A stretch of 64,000 nucleotides of DNA from Sphingomonas sp. EC-HK361 (GCF_902498785.1 NZ_LR701493.1:481459-545458); one strand, 5' to 3'. Counted from the first letter of the stretch, positions 26,548-35,431 are shown. Notes: a model not told the origin generated them from the sequence alone. Translations and numbers: made by a program.

Positions 26548-27419
26548 TTCGCGCAGGGTTCACCGGCAGCGTCCTCGACCGCGCCGACCATCTGCGCCAC
26601 GATGCCGACGCGCTCGCCGGCGTGACGGACTGGCGCGCGCGGCTGTTGAAGCTCGATGGACTGCATCCCGAGGTTTCCGACGATGGTACCCTCGGCTGGA
26701 CGACGCTCGCCGAGGCGGACGAGGATGCGCAGCTTATCCTTCTCGGCGTCCACGAGGGGCGCGCGCACTTCGCCGCCTATCGGCCCGGCACCCGCGCGGC
26801 GGAGGCGACGCCGATGCGCTCGCCCGCGATGATCCACGCGCTCTCGACGCTCCGGCCGGAGGAAGCGGCGACCTATGCCGCCGCGCGCAGCGTCATCGAC
26901 TGGCATTCGCGGCACGGCTTCTGCGCCAATTGCGGCGCCGGGACGCAGCCGTTCCGCGCCGGCTGGGGCCGCACGTGCGACGCGTGCGGGACCGAACATT
27001 TCCCGCGCGTCGACCCGGTCGTCATCATGATCGCCGAACATGACGGCCGCGCGCTGCTCGGGCGGGGAAAAAACTGGCCGGCGGGGCGCTATTCGGCGCT
27101 CGCCGGTTTCCTGGAGCCTGGCGAATCGATCGAGGAAGCGGTGGCGCGGGAGATTCGCGAAGAGGCGGGGGTGCGGGTCGGCGAGGTTCGCTATGTCGCG
27201 AGCCAGCCCTGGCCCTTCCCGTCCTCGCTGATGATGGCGTGCGTCGGGGTCGCGCAAGATGACGCGCTGACGATCGATCGCAACGAGCTGGAAGACGCGA
27301 TCTGGGTGCCGCGCGAGATGGTGCGGCAGGTGCTGGCTGGCGGCGAGGGGCCGTTCATCGCGCCGCCGCCCTATGCGATCGCGCATACGCTGCTGACCGA
27401 GTGGGCGCGCCGCGCCTAG
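26544..27419 (+). CDS. nudC: NAD(+) diphosphatase / NADH pyrophosphatase (NudC)
   Basis: A 291-residue Nudix enzyme that hydrolyses NADH to NMNH and AMP and can de-cap NAD-RNA. A zinc ribbon (CANC and CDAC, about residues 128-150) precedes the Nudix box GFLEPGESIEEAVAREIRE-EAGV, and the NudC signature SQPWPFPSSLM follows it. The start is GTG, overlapping the previous stop as GTGA; a longer reading upstream would run through the hydrolase gene. Confidence 0.95.
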   Translation: MIRAGFTGSVLDRADHLRHDADALAGVTDWRARLLKLDGLHPEVSDDGTLGWTTLAEADEDAQLILLGVHEGRAHFAAYRPGTRAAEATPMRSPAMIHALSTLRPEEAATYAAARSVIDWHSRHGFCANCGAGTQPFRAGWGRTCDACGTEHFPRVDPVVIMIAEHDGRALLGRGKNWPAGRYSALAGFLEPGESIEEAVAREIREEAGVRVGEVRYVASQPWPFPSSLMMACVGVAQDDALTIDRNELEDAIWVPREMVRQVLAGGEGPFIAPPPYAIAHTLLTEWARRA

Positions 27420-27450
27420 CGCGAAAAGGAGCCGGCTGGGATCACAACTT

Positions 27451-27526
27451 CCGTTCGTTTCGAGCGAAGTCGAGAAACGCCGGACTGCGCCTGGAAACGT
27501 TTCTCGACTAAGCTCGAAACGAACGG
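27451..27526. repeat. Palindromic intergenic repeat, family A-like, copy 3
   Basis: Arms CCGTTCGTTTCGAGCGAAGT... (27451-27479) and their inverted copy (27498-27526) enclose 18 bases. The arm core differs from copies 1 and 2 (TTTCGAG instead of GTGCTGAG) but the layout is the same. The rest of the 293-bp nudC-ctrA gap holds a perfect 11-bp hairpin at 27605-27627 (CGAAGCGAGCG/CGCTCGCTTCG) and the ctrA terminator. Confidence 0.75.
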
Positions 27527-27642
27527 GCGGATCAAGGTTCAACACGCTCGAAGCCGCGCCGTCGGTCGGCGCTTGTGCGCCGCCGGCCGGTCGCGCCTTG
27601 AGCGCGAAGCGAGCGACGCTCGCTTCGGCGCCGGCGCGACGC

Positions 27643-27677
27643 AAAAGAGGCCGCGGCGCCCCCCGACGCCGCAGCCT
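27643..27677 (-). terminator. Rho-independent terminator of ctrA
   Basis: On the minus strand GGCTGCGGCG pairs with CGCCGCGGCC (one G-U) and is followed by TCTTTT. It lies 36 bases past the ctrA stop. Confidence 0.75.
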
Positions 27678-27712
27678 CCTCCCGGATACGCGGGTGACTG
27701 TCTGTCAAAAGC

Positions 27713-28414
27713 TCAGGCGACGGCGGCCTTGGGCACTTCCTCGAGATCGCGCAGCACATAGCCGCGGCCCCAGACGGTCTCGATGTAATTCTCGCCTTCG
27801 CAGGCCAGCGACAATTTCTTGCGCAGCTTGCAGATGAAGACGTCGATGATCTTGAGTTCGGGTTCGTCCATCCCGCCATACAGGTGGTTGAGGAACATTT
27901 CCTTGGTCAGCGTCGTGCCCTTGCGGAGCGACAGCAGCTCCAGCATCGCATATTCCTTGCCGGTCAGATGGACCCGCGCACCATCGACCTCGACCGTCTT
28001 GGCATCGAGATTGACCGAGAGCTTGCCCGTCTTGATGACCGACTGGCTGTGGCCCTTGGACCGGCGGACGACGGCGTGGATACGCGCCACCAGCTCTTCG
28101 CGGTGGAAGGGCTTTGTCACATAATCGTCGGCACCGAAGCCGAAGCTGCGGACCTTCGAATCCATTTCACTGATGCCCGACAGGATCAGCACCGGCGTCG
28201 AAACGCGCGCAACGCGCAGCTTCTTCAGCACGTCATAGCCGTGCATGTCGGGCAGGTTCAGGTCGAGCAGGATGATATCGTAGTCGTAGAGCTTGCCCAG
28301 ATCGAGGCCCTCTTCGCCCAGATCGGTCGTGTAGACGTTGAACCCTTCAACCGCGAGCATCATCTCGATCGCCTTGGCGGTCGTCGGCTCGTCTTCGATC
28401 AGCAACACGCGCAT
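27713..28414 (-). CDS. ctrA: Cell-cycle response regulator CtrA
   Basis: A 233-residue OmpR-type regulator. The receiver domain carries phosphoacceptor Asp51 in [15 protein letters not shown] and Lys in [22 protein letters not shown]; the winged helix is the CtrA-specific [26 protein letters not shown] region with [13 protein letters not shown]. It ends in hydrophobic AAVA, like the degradation-prone Caulobacter protein. CtrA controls division, motility and DNA methylation genes in alphaproteobacteria. A CtrA box and a GANTC site lie upstream, pointing to autoregulation. Confidence 0.97.
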   Translation of the reverse strand: MRVLLIEDEPTTAKAIEMMLAVEGFNVYTTDLGEEGLDLGKLYDYDIILLDLNLPDMHGYDVLKKLRVARVSTPVLILSGISEMDSKVRSFGFGADDYVTKPFHREELVARIHAVVRRSKGHSQSVIKTGKLSVNLDAKTVEVDGARVHLTGKEYAMLELLSLRKGTTLTKEMFLNHLYGGMDEPELKIIDVFICKLRKKLSLACEGENYIETVWGRGYVLRDLEEVPKAAVA

Positions 28415-28507
28415 TGGCTTGTTCCCCCCAGGCGGCAGCGCTGCACCCCATTAGCAGCACGGTCCGACGCGAGATTTATTAACCAAACGGGGAATGAAGG
28501 CAAAAGG

Positions 28508-28542
28508 TTAATTTGGATTTAAGCGCGCGATTTCCGTGAGTC
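28508..28542 (-). promoter_or_regulatory. CtrA box and GANTC site upstream of ctrA
   Basis: TTAA-TTTGGAT-TTAA (28508-28522) is an exact TTAA-N7-TTAA CtrA recognition sequence, about 95 bases upstream of the ctrA ATG. GAGTC at 28538-28542 is a CcrM methylation site (GANTC). The surrounding spacer is markedly AT-richer than its flanks. In Caulobacter crescentus the ctrA promoter has both features; the same circuit is inferred here. Confidence 0.75.
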
Positions 28543-28560
28543 GTGACCGGTTCGGAGGGA

Positions 28561-29604
28561 TCAGTCCTGTTCGACGCGCGGGATATCCTCGCCGAGCACT
28601 TCACGTAGATAGAGCGTGCGAACAAGCGTGAAGATCACCACCAGCAGCGCCGCTGAAAAGAAGAGCCCGAAAATCCCGAAGACCGCACCGATGACGAGGA
28701 TCGCGAACAGCGTGACCGCAGGCGGAATCGAGATCACCCGCGCAGTGACGAAGGGGGTGATGAAGTTGGTCTGCACGATTCGCACGAGCGCGAAGGTGAC
28801 GAGCGTGCCGATGATCGCGGGCGTGCCGACCGTCGCCGCCAGCCCGAGCGCCGGCAGCATCGCGGCGACCGGGCCGATATAGGGGACGAATTCGCTGAGG
28901 CCGGTCAACAGCCCGAGCGCCGGGGCGGAGGGCACGCCCGCGATGGCCAGTCCGACGCCGACGAGCACCCCCATCGTCGTCATCTGGATGAGCTGCGCGC
29001 GCAGCCACAGCCTGAGCGTCGCGGCGACGTCCTCCAGCGAATCCTCGAAAGCGGGGCGCTTGGCGCGAGGGACGAGGAGCAGCAGCCCGCGTTCATAGAC
29101 CTTGGGATCGACCGCGAAGAAGATCGCGCCGACGACCAGCAGCAGGAAGTTGAGCGCGATCTCGCCGCCCCCCTGCACCAGCCCGCCGATGTCCTGTGCG
29201 ACCCGGCTGCCCGCGAAGGCCGCCTGCACCGCATCGACAACCTTCGCGCCGACCGCGGACTGCGATGCCCATGCGGCGAACTGATCGAGGATACCGGGAA
29301 GGCGCAGGACGAGCACGTTCAGCTGCTGGCGAAAGGCGACCCCGAACAGCCAGCCCAGAAACGCGATTCCCGCGAGAATGCTGACGACGCCGAGGATCAG
29401 CGCCGGGCGCTCAGGCACCCGCAGCTTGCGATGATAGAGCTCGGCGATGGCATGGATGGTGATCGCGCCGAGGACGGAACCGAAGGCGAGGATCAGCAGA
29501 TCGGACGCGAGAAAGATCGCGCCCGCGATGGCCAGCACGAGGAGCGCGAGGACGAGGCGGCGAACGAAACGCGTGTCGTCGGCGTCGGGGGTGAGGCGGT
29601 TCAT
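28561..29604 (-). CDS. AI-2E family transporter (PerM/TqsA type)
   Basis: A 347-residue membrane protein with about eight spans. The paired hydrophobic segments at the start (LALLVLAIAGAIFLASDLLIL), a central soluble stretch (FRQQLNVLVLRLPGILDQFAAW), and the C-terminal GLLTGLSEFVPYIGPVAAMLPAL are characteristic. Family members are permeases of varied substrate; quorum-signal export is one assignment. The start MNRLTPDADD was chosen because the upstream extension is translated from a palindromic repeat. Confidence 0.88.
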   Translation of the reverse strand: MNRLTPDADDTRFVRRLVLALLVLAIAGAIFLASDLLILAFGSVLGAITIHAIAELYHRKLRVPERPALILGVVSILAGIAFLGWLFGVAFRQQLNVLVLRLPGILDQFAAWASQSAVGAKVVDAVQAAFAGSRVAQDIGGLVQGGGEIALNFLLLVVGAIFFAVDPKVYERGLLLLVPRAKRPAFEDSLEDVAATLRLWLRAQLIQMTTMGVLVGVGLAIAGVPSAPALGLLTGLSEFVPYIGPVAAMLPALGLAATVGTPAIIGTLVTFALVRIVQTNFITPFVTARVISIPPAVTLFAILVIGAVFGIFGLFFSAALLVVIFTLVRTLYLREVLGEDIPRVEQD

Positions 29605-29671
29605 GGCATCAGGTGGAGAAAGTGGAGAGGGGCCATTGAGGTGGTCCGACCACCCCACGCCTCGATGCAAC

Positions 29672-29726
29672 TGTGCTCCCGCGAAGGCGGGAGCCCAGGC
29701 TGGATCCCCGCCTTCGCGGGGATACA
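29672..29726. repeat. Palindromic intergenic repeat, family B, copy 2
   Basis: Nearly identical to copy 1: TGTGCTCCCGCGAAGGCGGG, then a GGATCCCCGCCTTCGCGGGG hairpin ending in ATACA. It lies between the transporter and the SGNH gene. Confidence 0.8.
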
Positions 29727-29785
29727 AGAGAAGCGTAATTTCATACCGCCGAACCGTCGCACATCGCCGCCGTGTAGGACAGCCT

Positions 29786-30697
29786 TCAGCGTGTATCGCG
29801 CAGCGTCTCCCACGCCAGCGTCTGCAACCGAACGACCGTATCCGGGTTCAGCCCGAGATCCTGTGCGGCGCGTTCCTCGCGGCCGAGGACCCGCGGATCG
29901 GTGCCGGTGACGCGGCCGAAGGCGACGAGCGCTTCCAGATAATAGCCATAGGCGCTCGCGTGATACTGGTCCCACGTCCACAGGTTGATCTGGCCGTACG
30001 ACACCCCGTCATAGGGGTTTGGATCGGCGATCCCCGCCTGCATCGCGCGGTTCCACGCCTGCCCCGCCGGGATGATCATGGCGATATCGCGGGAGGACGC
30101 GCGGACGCGCGCGGCGGCGCGGGCGATATCGTCCGCCATCGCGGTGATCGGCCGCCCCGCCCAGGCGCCGCCGGCCTTGTAGGTCTGGTCGGCGCGGCTC
30201 CAGGTCGGCATCAGCGCGACGTTCACCCGCGGATTGCGCGCGGTGAGCATCTTCGCGATCGCGCCGGCGTAGCGCTGGTAGTTCTCCGGATTGCCGGGCC
30301 GCTGCGGGTCGAGCGTGGAATATTCCTGCAACACGACTGCGTCCCACCGCCGGTCGATGAGCGCGCGGCGCTGTTCGTAGTGGAAGCGCAGCGTCTGCCC
30401 GCCCTGCGTTTCCGAATAGACGCTGTAGTCGAGCCCGACCTGCGCGGTGAACGCCTTGAACAGCGCGGGCACCCCGCCGAAGCCCTGCCCGGTCAGGTCG
30501 ACGACGCTGCCGGGGCGAAAGCGCATGACCGGCGAATTGGCGCCGAAGGTGAAGCTGTTGCCCACGAACAGGATCGTGCGGGGTGATTGAGTCGGGGGCG
30601 CCTGGGTGCGCCGCACCTGCGGCGGCGCGACTTGCGGGGCGGCATTCTGCGCGGCGAGGGGAGCAGCAACGAAGGCGAGCAGGGCGAGCCACGTCAT
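29786..30697 (-). CDS. Exported SGNH/GDSL-like hydrolase (DUF4886-like)
   Basis: A 303-residue protein with a signal peptide (MTWLALLAFVAAPLAAQ) and Gln/Pro-rich linker. FVGNSFTFGAN is block I of the SGNH fold; the later YHASAYGYYLEA holds the C-terminal Asp/His region (WDQYHAS). Likely a periplasmic esterase or deacetylase of unknown substrate. Its ATG overlaps the LysR stop (ATGA), so the two genes form one unit. Confidence 0.75.
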   Translation of the reverse strand: MTWLALLAFVAAPLAAQNAAPQVAPPQVRRTQAPPTQSPRTILFVGNSFTFGANSPVMRFRPGSVVDLTGQGFGGVPALFKAFTAQVGLDYSVYSETQGGQTLRFHYEQRRALIDRRWDAVVLQEYSTLDPQRPGNPENYQRYAGAIAKMLTARNPRVNVALMPTWSRADQTYKAGGAWAGRPITAMADDIARAAARVRASSRDIAMIIPAGQAWNRAMQAGIADPNPYDGVSYGQINLWTWDQYHASAYGYYLEALVAFGRVTGTDPRVLGREERAAQDLGLNPDTVVRLQTLAWETLRDTR

Positions 30698-31584
30698 CGG
30701 TCGCGCAGTCTTTCGGTCAGGAAGGCCATCAGCGCTTCGACACGCGCGGGACGCAGCGGGCTGGGCGGGGTCATCAGGTGGAGCCCGACGGTCGATGGCG
30801 CCCATTCCTTCAGGATTTCGACCACGCGGCCGTCCGCGAGCGCGCTGCCGAGAATGAAGGTCGGCAGCCGGGCGATGCCGAGCCCGGCGATCAGCGACGG
30901 CAGGATCGCGTCGCCGCTGTTGGCGCTCAACTGCCCGGTCGCGCGGACAGAGATGTCGCTGCCGTCGGCGCCCCGGAAACGCCACGGCCCGGTGATGTTG
31001 GTATAGCCGAATAGTTTGTGCTCGCCGAGCTGCGCCGGGTGCGTGGGCGTGCCGTGACGCTCCAGATAGGCGGGCGCGGCGACGATGTGCGCGGTGATGT
31101 CGCACAGCCGCCGCGCGCGCAGCGAACTGTCGGGCAGATCGGCGATGCGCAGCGCCACGTCGTAGCCCTCCGCGACGATATCGACGCGCGCGTCGGACAG
31201 ATGCAGCTCGATCTCGATCGCGGGGTTGGCGGAGAGGAAGTCGGCGATCAGCGGCGCGACGTGGGTGACGCCGAAGGTCATCGGCGCGGCCATGCGGATA
31301 CGGCCGGCGGGCAGCCCGGCGCTGTCGCGCGCGGCTTCCTCTGCGATGCGGGCGTCGGCGAGGATGCGTGCGGCGTGCTCGGCGAGCGGCTTGCCTGCCT
31401 CGGTCAGCGACAGGCGGCGCGAGGTGCGATGGAAGAGCGACTGGCCGAGGCTGGCCTCCAGCCGCGAGATCGCCTTGGAGACGGTCGCCTTGCTGACCCC
31501 GATCGCATCGGCCGCAGCGGAGAAGCTGCGATGCTCCACCACGCTCGCGAAGATCGCCCAGGCCTCGAGATCGGGGAGCCGCAT
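30694..31584 (-). CDS. LysR family transcriptional regulator
   Basis: A 296-residue regulator. The N-terminal helix-turn-helix is FASVVEHRSFSAAADAIGVSKATVSKAISRLEASLG, and the effector domain follows (GRIRMAAPMTFGVTHVAPLI). The start MRLPDLEAWAIF leaves a 128-bp spacer to divergent pirin and wrbA. LysR proteins commonly control the divergent gene, so pirin-wrbA is the likely target. Co-translation with the SGNH gene is noted. Confidence 0.92.
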   Translation of the reverse strand: MRLPDLEAWAIFASVVEHRSFSAAADAIGVSKATVSKAISRLEASLGQSLFHRTSRRLSLTEAGKPLAEHAARILADARIAEEAARDSAGLPAGRIRMAAPMTFGVTHVAPLIADFLSANPAIEIELHLSDARVDIVAEGYDVALRIADLPDSSLRARRLCDITAHIVAAPAYLERHGTPTHPAQLGEHKLFGYTNITGPWRFRGADGSDISVRATGQLSANSGDAILPSLIAGLGIARLPTFILGSALADGRVVEILKEWAPSTVGLHLMTPPSPLRPARVEALMAFLTERLRDR

Positions 31585-31633
31585 TGCGCACCGATAGGAC
31601 GGTCGCGCTGGCATCGCAATTGGCGGCCGAAAC

Positions 31634-31648
31634 GAAACAAAGGGTTTC
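31634..31648. promoter_or_regulatory. Candidate LysR-type operator
   Basis: GAAAC-AAAGG-GTTTC, a 15-bp interrupted inverted repeat, lies in the lysR-pirin spacer. It suits a LysR T-N11-A site in size; the match is weak because any short dyad would qualify. Confidence 0.4.
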
Positions 31649-31712
31649 AGACGTTTCCATTTACGAGGTGATCGGCGCGCCTATCTTCATCGCAACTCAA
31701 CAGGAGGTTGCA

Positions 31713-32450
31713 ATGACCACCGACACACTGACCAAGGGCGTCGAACGCCGGAGTTTCGAAAGTCTGGGCCATGCCGATCATGGCTGGCTCAACGCGCGGC
31801 ATCATTTCTCGTTCGCCGATTACTACGACCCGGCACGCATGGGCTGGGGTTCGATCCGCGTCTGGAACGATGACGAGATCGGCGCCAACAGCGGCTTCCC
31901 GCCGCACCCGCATCAGGACATGGAGATCATCACCTATGTTCGCTCCGGCGCGATCACCCACCAGGATTCGATGGGCAATCAGGGCCGCACCGGGGCGGGC
32001 GATGTGCAGGTGATGAGCGCGGGCACCGGCGTGCGCCATGCCGAGTATAATCTGGAAGGCGAGACGACGACGCTGTTCCAGATCTGGATCGAGCCGAAGC
32101 GCAAGGGCGGTGCGCCGTCCTGGGGCGCGAAGCCGTTTCCCAAGGGCGATCGCAGCGGCAAGTTCGTCGTGCTGGCGAGCGGGTTCGATGGCGACGTCCT
32201 CGATAGTGGAGGGGGCGCCCTGCCGATCCGCGCCGACGCCCGCGTCTTGGGCGTGACGCTGAAGGCCGGCGAGACGATCACCCACAGCGTCGGCGAGGGA
32301 CGTCATGCGTATCTTGTGCCTGCAACCGGCGCGATCGAGATCGACGGCACCCGCTTCAACGCGCGCGACGGCGCGGCGCTGTCCGGCGGCCAGACGGTGA
32401 CGATCACGGCACGCGAAGACGCCGAGGTCGTTCTGGTCGACGCCGACTGA
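31713..32450 (+). CDS. Pirin family protein
   Basis: A 245-residue bicupin. The iron site of the N-terminal cupin is [12 protein letters not shown] (the HPHxxxE pattern), with H in GVRHAEYN; the C-terminal cupin is more divergent. Bacterial pirins include quercetinases and regulators, so the function is open. A strong AGGAGG site precedes the ATG. It is followed 62 bases on by wrbA; pirin-wrbA pairs under a LysR gene recur in proteobacteria. Confidence 0.93.
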   Translation: MTTDTLTKGVERRSFESLGHADHGWLNARHHFSFADYYDPARMGWGSIRVWNDDEIGANSGFPPHPHQDMEIITYVRSGAITHQDSMGNQGRTGAGDVQVMSAGTGVRHAEYNLEGETTTLFQIWIEPKRKGGAPSWGAKPFPKGDRSGKFVVLASGFDGDVLDSGGGALPIRADARVLGVTLKAGETITHSVGEGRHAYLVPATGAIEIDGTRFNARDGAALSGGQTVTITAREDAEVVLVDAD

Positions 32451-32512
32451 CGTTTCCCCCTGCCGCCCCGGTCTTCCCCCGCCGGGGCGGCTCCCCTGCC
32501 AAGGAGCATCCC

Positions 32513-33115
32513 ATGACCAAGGTTCTCGTCCTCTATTATTCGTCCTACGGCCATATCGAGCAGATGGCCGACGCCGTCGCCGAGGGCGCGCGCGCCGGCG
32601 GGGCGGAGGTGGATATCCGCCGCGTCGCCGAAACCGCGCCGAAGGAGGTCATCGAGGCGGCGCACTTCAAGACCGACACTGCGCACCCGCTGATCGAAGG
32701 GCCGGACGCGCTGGCGAACTACGACGCGATCATCGTCGGCGCGCCGACCCGCTATGGCCGGATGCCGAGCCAGATGGCGGCGTTCTGGGACATGACCGGC
32801 GGGGTTTGGATGCGCGGGGGCCTGATCGGCAAGGTCGGCGGCGCGTTCACCTCGACCGCGAGCCAGCATGGCGGGCAGGAGACGACGCTCTTTTCGATCA
32901 TCACCAACCTGCTGCACCACGGGCTGACGATCGTCGGGCTGGACTATGGTTTCCAGGGCCAGATGGGGGTCGACGAGGTACGCGGCGGGTCGCCCTATGG
33001 CGCGACCACGATCGCCGACAGCGACGGCTCGCGTCAGCCGCACGCGGAGGAGTTGGAGGCGGCGCGCTATCAGGGCAAGCGGATCGCCGAGACCGCGGCA
33101 AAGCTGAAGGGTTGA
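32513..33115 (+). CDS. wrbA: NAD(P)H:quinone oxidoreductase, WrbA type
   Basis: A 200-residue flavodoxin-like FMN enzyme reducing quinones by two electrons. Motifs are [47 protein letters not shown] and [25 protein letters not shown] is well placed before the ATG. Confidence 0.97.
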   Translation: MTKVLVLYYSSYGHIEQMADAVAEGARAGGAEVDIRRVAETAPKEVIEAAHFKTDTAHPLIEGPDALANYDAIIVGAPTRYGRMPSQMAAFWDMTGGVWMRGGLIGKVGGAFTSTASQHGGQETTLFSIITNLLHHGLTIVGLDYGFQGQMGVDEVRGGSPYGATTIADSDGSRQPHAEELEAARYQGKRIAETAAKLKG

Positions 33116-33126
33116 TCGGCTAGTCC

Positions 33127-33203
33127 GTATTCCCGCGCAGGCGGGAATCCAGGGTCACGGGCGCCAGCGCTCGCGACTCTGGATCCTTGCCTGCGCGGGG
33201 TGC
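33127..33203. repeat. Palindromic intergenic repeat, family B, copy 3
   Basis: ATTCCCGCGCAGGCGGGAAT, CCAGGGTC/GACTCTGG and TGCCTGCGCGGGG, a longer version of the family. It fills the gap between wrbA and the peptidase gene. Confidence 0.75.
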
Positions 33204-33210
33204 AGCGCCC

Positions 33211-34023
33211 TCATCGACGCTTCGCCTTCGCCACCTTGCACTTGCCCTTCTTGTTGCAGACCGGCGCAGGCAAATTCCCCATCCACACCGGCGGCGCCGG
33301 CACGCTCGCGATCACGATCACGTCGCGCACACCGGGATTCGCCGGAAACTCTCGCCGCGCCCGTGCGAACAGGAACCGCGCCCGCGCCGCGCCCGGCGTG
33401 GCGGCGGTCGCGCCGACCCAACGCCAGTGCCACGGCTCCCACTTCACATTCTGCGTGTTGCCCGCCGGAAACGACATCTCGAAGCCGTATTTCGGCGCGT
33501 TGGCGGCGAGCCATCTGAACGCGGGCGTTGCGGCCATGCAGGCTTCGGCATCCGGACAGCCATTCGCGGGCCGCACCGCGAAATCGAGCGCATAGCCGGT
33601 CGCGTGCTCGCTATGCCCCGGCGGCGCGACCGAGATCGCGCGGCCCGCGACTGCCAGGTTGATCCCCGGACGGCAGAACACCGATTGCTGGTAGCTGAGC
33701 GGCCGCTGGCACGAGAGCGCGCGGAGCTGGCCCGCGACCGCCGCATCGCCGTTCGCCGCCGCGAGCAGCCGCTGGAGATCGGCGACCACTTCGGGGCGCA
33801 ACAGGCAGGGATTGACGGTGAGTTCGCTCGGCACCGGCACGAGTTCGTCGCGCGGCGCGTCGCCATAGGGGAGGTGGCCGAAGACGCGACCGTCGACTTC
33901 TGCGCCGACCGAGCTTCCCGCGCAGATCTGCGCTTGGGCGGGGGCTGTCAGCAGTAGTGCGGCGAGCGCGAATGCCCGCGCGGGCTGGCGCCGGGGCGCG
34001 GGGAATGGCAAGGGCGGCGTCAT
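33211..34023 (-). CDS. D-alanyl-D-alanine carboxypeptidase-like (VanY/M15) exported protein
   Basis: A 270-residue exported protein. After a signal region (RAFALAALLLTAPAQA) come the zinc motifs of M15 peptidases: SEHATGYALDFAV (His and Asp) and KWEPWHWRWVG (His), with RPLSYQQSVFC before them. A basic, Lys-rich tail (CNKKGKCKVAKAKRR) follows. It probably trims peptidoglycan stem peptides in the periplasm. The ATG lies on CATG shared with the divergent pseudouridine synthase start. Confidence 0.85.
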   Translation of the reverse strand: MTPPLPFPAPRRQPARAFALAALLLTAPAQAQICAGSSVGAEVDGRVFGHLPYGDAPRDELVPVPSELTVNPCLLRPEVVADLQRLLAAANGDAAVAGQLRALSCQRPLSYQQSVFCRPGINLAVAGRAISVAPPGHSEHATGYALDFAVRPANGCPDAEACMAATPAFRWLAANAPKYGFEMSFPAGNTQNVKWEPWHWRWVGATAATPGAARARFLFARARREFPANPGVRDVIVIASVPAPPVWMGNLPAPVCNKKGKCKVAKAKRR

Positions 34024-34681
34024 GCTGGGTGATCGTGTCCTGTTCCTCGACGGCGAAGCGCTGGTGATCGACAAGCCCGCGGGCCTGCCGGTCGATAGCC
34101 CTCGCGATCGCTCCATCAGCCTTGAGAACCACCTGTCCTACCTGACCTTCGGGTTCAAGCGCTGGCCGCAGGCGGTCCACCGGCTCGACCGCGATACCAG
34201 CGGCTGTCTTCTCCTGTCGCGTAACCCGAAGGCGCACGCGCGGTTCCAGCAGGCGTTCGAACAGGGGCTGGTGGCGAAGCGCTATGTCGCGATTCTCGCG
34301 GGCGTGCCGAAGGACCGCGAGGGCGTCATCGACCTGCCGCTCGCGAAGGTGTCGACCCGAGAAACCGGGTGGCGGATGGCGCATGATCCAAAGGGCAAGG
34401 CGGCGCGGACCGACTGGCGACTGCTTGCGGAAAAGGACGGGCGCGCCCTCGTCGAGTTCCGCCCCGCGACGGGGCGGACACACCAGATCCGGGTCCACGC
34501 GCTGGAAGGGCTCGGCGTGCCGGTATTCGGCGATCCGACCTATGGCGCGGCCGACGCGCTCGGCATGATGCTCCACGCGGCACATCTGTCGGTGCCGCGC
34601 GGCGACAAGGCGCCGGTCGTCGCCGACGCGCCTTGGCCCGGACGCTTTGCCAAGGCCGGCTTCGATGCGCCCGATCCCTGA
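34022..34681 (+). CDS. RluA-family RNA pseudouridine synthase
   Basis: A 219-residue enzyme. The catalytic motif HRLDRDTSGCLLLSRN (about 59-74) and FLDGEALVIDKPAGLPV fit RluA-type enzymes; TGRTHQIRVHALEGLGVPVFGDPTYG is the second hallmark. No S4 domain is present, so RluA/RluE-like rather than RluB-like. The target uridine (rRNA or tRNA) is not predictable. AAGGGCGG precedes the ATG. Confidence 0.93.
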   Translation: MLGDRVLFLDGEALVIDKPAGLPVDSPRDRSISLENHLSYLTFGFKRWPQAVHRLDRDTSGCLLLSRNPKAHARFQQAFEQGLVAKRYVAILAGVPKDREGVIDLPLAKVSTRETGWRMAHDPKGKAARTDWRLLAEKDGRALVEFRPATGRTHQIRVHALEGLGVPVFGDPTYGAADALGMMLHAAHLSVPRGDKAPVVADAPWPGRFAKAGFDAPDP

Positions 34682-35063
34682 CGAGGCGATCGAGGAGAAG
34701 TTCCTCGCCGCATCGGGGCCTGGCGGGCAGAACGTCAACAAGGTCGCGACCGCATGCCAGCTGCGCGTCAACGTCTTCGCGCTTGGCCTTCACCCCGAAA
34801 CATGGCGCCGGCTGAAGGTCGTCGCGGGCAGCAAGCTCACCGCGAGCGGCACTCTCGTCATCACCGCGCGCCGCTATCGCACGCAGGAGATGAATCGCGC
34901 CGATGCCCGCCAGCGGCTGGCCGACCTGCTCGACAAGGCAGAGGAGCGCGAGGCGCGGCGGGTCAAGACCAAGCCATCGCGCGCGGCAAAGGCGAAGCGC
35001 GTCGATGCCAAGAAGGGCCGGGGCGCGGTGAAGGCGACGCGCGGGCGCGTGACGTTCGATTGA
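34665..35063 (+). CDS. arfB: Ribosome rescue peptidyl-tRNA hydrolase ArfB
   Basis: A 132-residue protein with the release-factor GGQ motif (AASGPGGQNVNKVAT) and the basic C-terminal tail (KTKPSRAAKAKRVDAKKGRG) that enters the empty mRNA channel of stalled ribosomes. No codon-recognition domain is present. The start MRPIPDEAIEEKFL overlaps the previous gene by 17 bases. It is a backup for tmRNA, which lies elsewhere in the window. Confidence 0.95.
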   Translation: MRPIPDEAIEEKFLAASGPGGQNVNKVATACQLRVNVFALGLHPETWRRLKVVAGSKLTASGTLVITARRYRTQEMNRADARQRLADLLDKAEEREARRVKTKPSRAAKAKRVDAKKGRGAVKATRGRVTFD

Positions 35064-35431
35064 CCGGGCGCGTAAAGCTCTATTTCGACGGCGGCTGGCG
35101 CCCTGCGACCGGCATGGAAATCGCGGTCGTCGTGCGCGGGGAGACGCGTATCACCCGCGACCTGAGGCAGGGCAGCAGCATGGCGGCTGAATGGCTCGCG
35201 CTGATCGAGGCGCTACGCACCGCGCGGGCAATGGTGCTCGAAGACTTCGTGCTGCTGGGCGATTCGCGTGCCGTCATCGATCAGGCGACGGGCCGTGTCC
35301 CGAGCCGCGGTGCGAACGCCCACCACCGCGCGACGTTCTGCGCGCTTGCCGGCGAGATGCCCCGCATCCGCCACATCGCGCGCGCGCAAAACCTTGCCGG
35401 CATCGCCCTCGCCGCGTTGCATCCGCGGTGA
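35060..35431 (+). CDS. RNase H-like protein
   Basis: A 123-residue protein of the RNase H fold. Acidic residues are placed as in RNase HI: Asp in LYFDGGWRP, Glu in AAEWLALIEAL, Asp in LLGDSRAVIDQA; the last Asp is less clear (HPR ends the chain). The only suitable start is TTG at 35060, overlapping the arfB stop as TTGA. The next ATG would remove the first catalytic strand. It may be a tRNA- or hybrid-acting nuclease; the family is not identified further. Confidence 0.75.
   Translation: MTGRVKLYFDGGWRPATGMEIAVVVRGETRITRDLRQGSSMAAEWLALIEALRTARAMVLEDFVLLGDSRAVIDQATGRVPSRGANAHHRATFCALAGEMPRIRHIARAQNLAGIALAALHPR

Noticed and set aside
27420-27712. A missed gene or tRNA in the nudC-ctrA gap
   Set aside because: The gap is accounted for by an inverted repeat, an 11-bp hairpin and the ctrA terminator.
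29605-29727. N-terminal extension of the AI-2E transporter
   Set aside because: The extra residues are translated from a palindromic repeat and have no membrane or domain signal.
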